64,000 nt of DNA from contig NZ_CP107841.1 in the NCBI RefSeq assembly GCF_036346855.1, positions 7,506,001-7,570,000 of the forward strand. Reading direction: 5' to 3'. Each line of letters opens with the position of its first letter. Positions within the stretch are counted from its first letter, which is position 1. A model generated the notes under the pieces. It had not been told where the DNA came from. It saw only the letters and a program-made list of their open reading frames with translations, and did no database searches. This document shows positions 60,306 through 64,000 of this stretch, one piece after another. A program made the translations under genes and the position numbers. Source of the stretch: Streptomyces europaeiscabiei (GTDB lineage: Bacteria > Actinomycetota > Actinomycetes > Streptomycetales > Streptomycetaceae).

Positions 60306-63300
60306 GTGGCTAAGGTCCGGGTATACGAACTCGCCAAGGAGTTCGGGGTTGAGAGCAAGGTCGTCATGGCCAAGCTCCAGGAACTCGGTGAATTCGTCCG
60401 TTCGGCGTCCTCGACGATCGAGGCGCCCGTTGTACGCAAACTGACCGATGCCCTCCAGCAGGGCAACGGCGGCGGCAAGCCCGCCCCCCGCAAGTCCGCC
60501 CCGGCACGTCCGGCGGCACCCTCTCCCGCGCAGGCCGCACGTCCGGCCGCCCCGCGCCCGGGTCCGGCAGCACCGAAGCCGCCCGCCGCGGAGAAGCCCG
60601 CTGCCGCGTCTCCGGCTCCGGGCCCGCGCCCGCTGCCGGGTCCCAAGCCGCCGGCGCCGAAGCCCGCTCCGGCCTCCCCGGCCCCGAGCGTGCCCGAGTT
60701 CCAGGCGCCCCCGTCGGCTCCGGCCGCCGCGTCCGCGCCGTCCGCCCCGCGTCCGGGCGTCCGTCCCGGCCCGGGTGCGCCGCGTCCCGGTGGTCAGCGT
60801 CCGGGTGGTCCGGGTCAGGACCGTCAGGATCGTGGTCAGGACCGCGGAGACCGTCAGGACCGTGGCCAGGCGCCGCGTCCCGGTGGTCAGCGCCCCGGCG
60901 GTGCCGGTGCGCCCAAGCCGGGCGGTGCCCGTCCCGCGGGTCCGCGTCCCGGTAACAACCCCTTCACCTCCGGTGGCTCCACCGGCATGGGCCGCCCGCA
61001 GGGCCCCCGCCCCGGTGGCGCTCCGCGTCCCGGCGGCCAGGGTGGTCCCGGTGGCGCCCAGGGCGGTGCGCGTCCCGCGGCTCCCGGCCAGGCGCCGCGT
61101 CCGCAGGGTGCCGGCGGCGGTCCCCGTCCGCAGGCTCCGGGCGGCTCCCGTCCGACCCCGGGCGGCATGCCCCGTCCGCAGGGTGGCGGTCCGCGTCCCG
61201 GCGGCGGCCCCGGCGGCGCCCGTCCGAACCCCGGCATGATGCCGCAGCGTCCGGCTGCCGGCCCGCGTCCCGGCGGCGGTGGCCCCGGTGGCCGTGGTCC
61301 CGGTGGCGGCGGTCGTCCCGGTGGTCCCGGTGGCGGCGGCGGTCGTCCCGGTGGCGGCGGCTTCGCCGGTCGTCCCGCCGGTCCCGGTGGCGGCGGTGGC
61401 GGTTTCGCCGGTCGTCCGGGTGGTCCCGGTGGCGGCGGTGGCGGTTTCGCCGGCCGTCCGGGTGGTCCCGGTGGCGGCGGCGGTCGTCCCGGCTTCGGCG
61501 GTCGTCCCGGTGGTCCGGGTGCCCGTGGTGGCACGCAGGGCGCCTTCGGTCGTCCCGGTGGTCCCGCGCGTCGTGGTCGCAAGTCGAAGCGGCAGAGGCG
61601 CCAGGAGTACGAGGCCATGCAGGCCCCGTCGGTCGGCGGCGTGATGCTGCCTCGCGGCAACGGACAGTCCGTCCGCCTGTCGCGCGGTGCGTCGCTCACC
61701 GACTTCGCCGAGAAGATCGGCGCCAACCCGGCGTCGCTCGTCGGCGTGATGATGAACCTCGGCGAGATGGTCACTGCCACGCAGTCCGTCTCCGACGAGA
61801 CGCTGAAGCTCCTCGCGGACGAGATGAACTTCATCCTCGAGATCGTCAGCCCGGAGGAGGAGGACCGCGAGCTCCTCGAGTCCTTCGACATCGAGTTCGG
61901 CGAGGACGAGGGCGGCGAGGAGTTCCTCGTCGCGCGTCCGCCGGTCGTGACCGTCATGGGTCACGTCGACCACGGTAAGACCCGCCTCCTCGACACCATC
62001 CGCAAGACGAACGTCGTCGCGGGCGAGGCCGGCGGCATCACGCAGCACATCGGTGCGTACCAGGTCGCGACCCAGGTCAACGACGAAGAGCGCAGGATCA
62101 CCTTCATCGACACCCCGGGCCACGAGGCGTTCACCGCCATGCGTGCCCGTGGTGCGAAGTCGACCGACATCGCGATCCTCGTGGTGGCGGCCAACGACGG
62201 TGTGATGCCCCAGACGATCGAGGCGTTGAACCACGCCAAGGCGGCCGACGTGCCGATCGTGGTCGCGGTCAACAAGATCGACGTCGAGGGCGCCGACCCG
62301 ACCAAGGTGCGCGGTCAGCTCACCGAGTTCGGTCTGGTGGCCGAGGAGTACGGCGGCGACACGATGTTCGTCGACATCTCCGCCAAGCAGGGGCTGAACA
62401 TCGACTCCCTGCTGGAGGCCGTGGTCCTCACCGCGGACGCCTCGCTCGACCTGCGGGCCAACCCCCAGCAGGACGCGCAGGGCATCGCGATCGAGTCCCA
62501 CCTCGACCGCGGCCGCGGTGCCGTCTCGACCGTCCTGGTCCAGCGCGGCACGCTGCGCATCGGTGACACGATGGTGGTCGGCGACGCGTACGGCCGGGTC
62601 CGGGCGATGCTCGACGACAACGGCAACAACGTCGAGGAAGCGGGTCCGTCGACCCCCGTCCTCGTCCTCGGTCTCACCAACGTCCCGGGTGCCGGTGACA
62701 ACTTCCTCGTCGTCGACGAGGACCGTACGGCCCGTCAGATCGCCGAGAAGCGCGCGGCGCGTGAGCGCAACGCCAACTTCGCCCGCCGGGGTGTCCGGTT
62801 CTCCCTGGAGAACCTGGACGAGGCCCTCAAGGCCGGTCTGGTGCAGGAACTCAACCTCATCATCAAGGGCGACGCGTCCGGTTCGGTGGAGGCCCTCGAG
62901 TCCTCGCTGCTCCAGCTCGACGTCGGCGACGAGGTCGACATCCGCGTCCTGCACCGCGGCGTGGGTGCGGTCACCGAGTCGGACATCGACCTGGCGACCG
63001 GCTCCGACGCGATCGTCATCGGCTTCAACGTCCGCGCTGCGGGCCGCGCGGCGCAGATGGCGGAGCGCGAGGGCGTCGACGTCCGGTACTACTCGGTGAT
63101 CTACCAGGCCATCGAGGAGATCGAGGCGGCCCTCAAGGGCATGCTCAAGCCGGAGTACGAGGAGGTCGAGCTCGGCACGGCGGAGATCCGCGAGGTCTTC
63201 AAGTCGTCCAAGCTGGGCAACATCGCCGGTGTCCTGGTCCGCTCGGGCGAGGTCAAGCGCAACACCAAGGCGCGCCTCGTCCGCGACGGCAAGGTCATCG

Positions 63301-63458
63301 CGGAGAACCTCACCATCTCCGGTCTGCGTCGCTTCAAGGACGACGTCACCGAGCTCCGCGAAGGCTTCGAGGGCGGTATCAACCTCGGAAACTTCAACGA
63401 CATCAAGATCGACGACGTCATCGCGACGTACGAGATGCGCGAGAAGCCGCGGTCGTAA
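60306..63458 (+). CDS. infB: translation initiation factor IF-2
   Basis: 1050-aa IF-2, the GTPase that places initiator tRNA on the 30S. GTG 60306 has AAGGAG at ideal distance. IF2-N domain ([19 protein letters not shown]), then about 370 residues of Pro/Gly/Arg-rich disordered sequence that includes three near-exact 14-residue repeats ([14 protein letters not shown] type). G-domain from about residue 545: G1 [20 protein letters not shown]; then domains II-IV ending KPRS. Typical long streptomycete linker. Confidence 0.95.
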   Translation: MAKVRVYELAKEFGVESKVVMAKLQELGEFVRSASSTIEAPVVRKLTDALQQGNGGGKPAPRKSAPARPAAPSPAQAARPAAPRPGPAAPKPPAAEKPAAASPAPGPRPLPGPKPPAPKPAPASPAPSVPEFQAPPSAPAAASAPSAPRPGVRPGPGAPRPGGQRPGGPGQDRQDRGQDRGDRQDRGQAPRPGGQRPGGAGAPKPGGARPAGPRPGNNPFTSGGSTGMGRPQGPRPGGAPRPGGQGGPGGAQGGARPAAPGQAPRPQGAGGGPRPQAPGGSRPTPGGMPRPQGGGPRPGGGPGGARPNPGMMPQRPAAGPRPGGGGPGGRGPGGGGRPGGPGGGGGRPGGGGFAGRPAGPGGGGGGFAGRPGGPGGGGGGFAGRPGGPGGGGGRPGFGGRPGGPGARGGTQGAFGRPGGPARRGRKSKRQRRQEYEAMQAPSVGGVMLPRGNGQSVRLSRGASLTDFAEKIGANPASLVGVMMNLGEMVTATQSVSDETLKLLADEMNFILEIVSPEEEDRELLESFDIEFGEDEGGEEFLVARPPVVTVMGHVDHGKTRLLDTIRKTNVVAGEAGGITQHIGAYQVATQVNDEERRITFIDTPGHEAFTAMRARGAKSTDIAILVVAANDGVMPQTIEALNHAKAADVPIVVAVNKIDVEGADPTKVRGQLTEFGLVAEEYGGDTMFVDISAKQGLNIDSLLEAVVLTADASLDLRANPQQDAQGIAIESHLDRGRGAVSTVLVQRGTLRIGDTMVVGDAYGRVRAMLDDNGNNVEEAGPSTPVLVLGLTNVPGAGDNFLVVDEDRTARQIAEKRAARERNANFARRGVRFSLENLDEALKAGLVQELNLIIKGDASGSVEALESSLLQLDVGDEVDIRVLHRGVGAVTESDIDLATGSDAIVIGFNVRAAGRAAQMAEREGVDVRYYSVIYQAIEEIEAALKGMLKPEYEEVELGTAEIREVFKSSKLGNIAGVLVRSGEVKRNTKARLVRDGKVIAENLTISGLRRFKDDVTELREGFEGGINLGNFNDIKIDDVIATYEMREKPRS
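61370..61500 (+). repeat. 42-nt in-frame repeats in the infB linker
   Basis: Three near-identical 42-nt units encode [18 protein letters not shown] segments. Found in the disordered part only. Confidence 0.8.
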
Positions 63459-63656
63459 CCAGCGGTGGTTCATGCCGGCCGGGGGTGACCTGTTCACCCC
63501 CGGCCGGTGTGGCCGTTCCTGGGGGCTGTGCCCCCGGGCCTCCGGCGAAACAATCCCGTCGAGGGTGTCCGCCTTTCGTTGTACGGTTCTGATGTTCCTG
63601 CCCCGGGCTGTGGGCAGGCCATCTATCCCGTACCGGCGGGTGAACCGGATACACAC

Positions 63657-63950
63657 ATGTACGTGGGGACTCTGTCCTTCGACCTCCTGCTCGGCGACGT
63701 ACGGTCGCTGAAGGAGAAGCGCTCCGTCGTCCGTCCGATCGTGGCCGAACTGCACCGCAAGTTCGCGGTGAGTGTGGCGGAGGTCGACCATATGGATCTG
63801 CACCGCCGGGCCGTGATCGGGCTGGCGGTGGTGTCCGGTGACACGGGGCATCTGACCGATGTACTGGACCGGTGCGAGCGGCTGGTCGCCGGGCGTCCCG
63901 AGGTCGAACTGCTCTCGGTCAGACGGCGGTTGCACGGTGACGACGACTGA
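63657..63950 (+). CDS. YlxP family protein (DUF503)
   Basis: 97-aa conserved protein, start MYVGTLSFDLLLGDVRSLKEKRS as in the family, also VAEVDHMDLHRRAVIGLAVVS. Small ferredoxin-like-fold protein found between infB and rbfA in most Gram-positives, linked to ribosome function. ATG 63657 lacks a clear ribosome binding site; the frame is open to 63507. rbfA is expected just beyond the window end. Confidence 0.9.
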   Translation: MYVGTLSFDLLLGDVRSLKEKRSVVRPIVAELHRKFAVSVAEVDHMDLHRRAVIGLAVVSGDTGHLTDVLDRCERLVAGRPEVELLSVRRRLHGDDD

Positions 63951-64000
63951 CCGGTCGCAGAGACAATCCAAGAAACAGCAGTAACGCGGAACGAGCTAGG

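Noticed and set aside
60291..63971. Very long reverse-strand open frame (over 1200 codons) opposite infB
   Set aside because: It mirrors the codon bias of infB; the product is low complexity, has no ribosome binding site, and is a typical artefact of very GC-rich coding DNA.
1..64000. tRNA genes, rRNA, insertion sequences, prophage
   Set aside because: Looked for cloverleaf-like runs ending in CCA, transposase-like proteins and integrases; none seen, though a computational tRNA scan could not be run.

Overview
The window is high-GC actinobacterial chromosome, almost certainly Streptomyces. The evidence is extreme third-position GC, GTG/TTG starts with GGAGG-type ribosome binding sites, Tat-dependent secreted enzymes, LacI-controlled sugar importers with no ATPase gene of their own, and the conserved run dxr - site-2 protease - ispG - GNAT - GNAT - proS ... 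rimP - nusA - ylxR - infB - ylxP. I saw no tRNA, rRNA, CRISPR array, insertion sequence or prophage.

Layout. (1) 1-12.6 kb: polyamine/GABA block. It holds two PotB/PotC-type permeases (the first cut by the window edge), a PuuB-like FAD oxidoreductase, a small conserved protein, a PAP2 phosphatase, 4-aminobutyrate aminotransferase (reverse strand), a TraG/FtsK-like membrane ATPase, a PucR regulator and an aldehyde dehydrogenase. Together these fit import and oxidation of putrescine or GABA to succinate. (2) 12.8-25.3 kb plus 38.2-41.6 kb: enzymes matching a complete xyloglucan degradation route. Secreted GH74 and GH12 endoglucanases cut the polymer, an LplABC-type importer takes up the oligosaccharides, and cytoplasmic GH42 beta-galactosidase, GH31 alpha-xylosidase and GH3 beta-glucosidase (with an inserted beta-trefoil-like domain) dismantle them. 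A perfect palindrome, TCGAAGCGCTTCGA, sits just downstream of the predicted promoters of the GH3 gene and of the importer, and again in front of a LacI repressor gene 25 kb away, tying the parts into one probable regulon. (3) 25.4-35 kb: a second LacI-controlled sugar locus. A GH36 alpha-galactosidase is divergent from its LacI regulator, with two TGTGACCGGTCACA palindromes between them, followed by a second importer operon that ends in a large secreted clan-A-like glycosidase with CBM-type modules. (4) 35-38.2 kb: sulfotransferase, AI-2E-type permease, and what looks like a deletion scar with C-terminal remnants of two divergent genes. (5) 42-52.4 kb: acyl-CoA dehydrogenase, a lamin-tail secreted protein, and the isoprenoid (dxr, ispG), protease and proS core. 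(6) 52.4-55.9 kb: a tightly overlapping electron-transfer operon of ApbE flavin transferase, di-heme-type membrane cytochrome, NuoF-like flavoprotein and 3-Cys ferredoxin. It is led by a tiny secreted Ser/Asp-rich protein whose last seven residues match the ApbE flavinylation motif DxxSGA(T/S). An RNA hairpin appears to bury this operon's ribosome binding site. (7) 56-64 kb: a kinase-like protein, a ferritin-like protein and a lipoprotein, then the translation/transcription core rimP-nusA-ylxR-infB-ylxP.

Non-coding DNA carries at least three families of dispersed hairpin repeats at gene ends, and an unusual number of minisatellites (periods 14, 15, 18, 21 and 23 nt), several inside genes. One, directly behind the GH42 gene, is open as a Thr-rich heptapeptide-repeat mini-protein whose start overlaps the GH42 stop.
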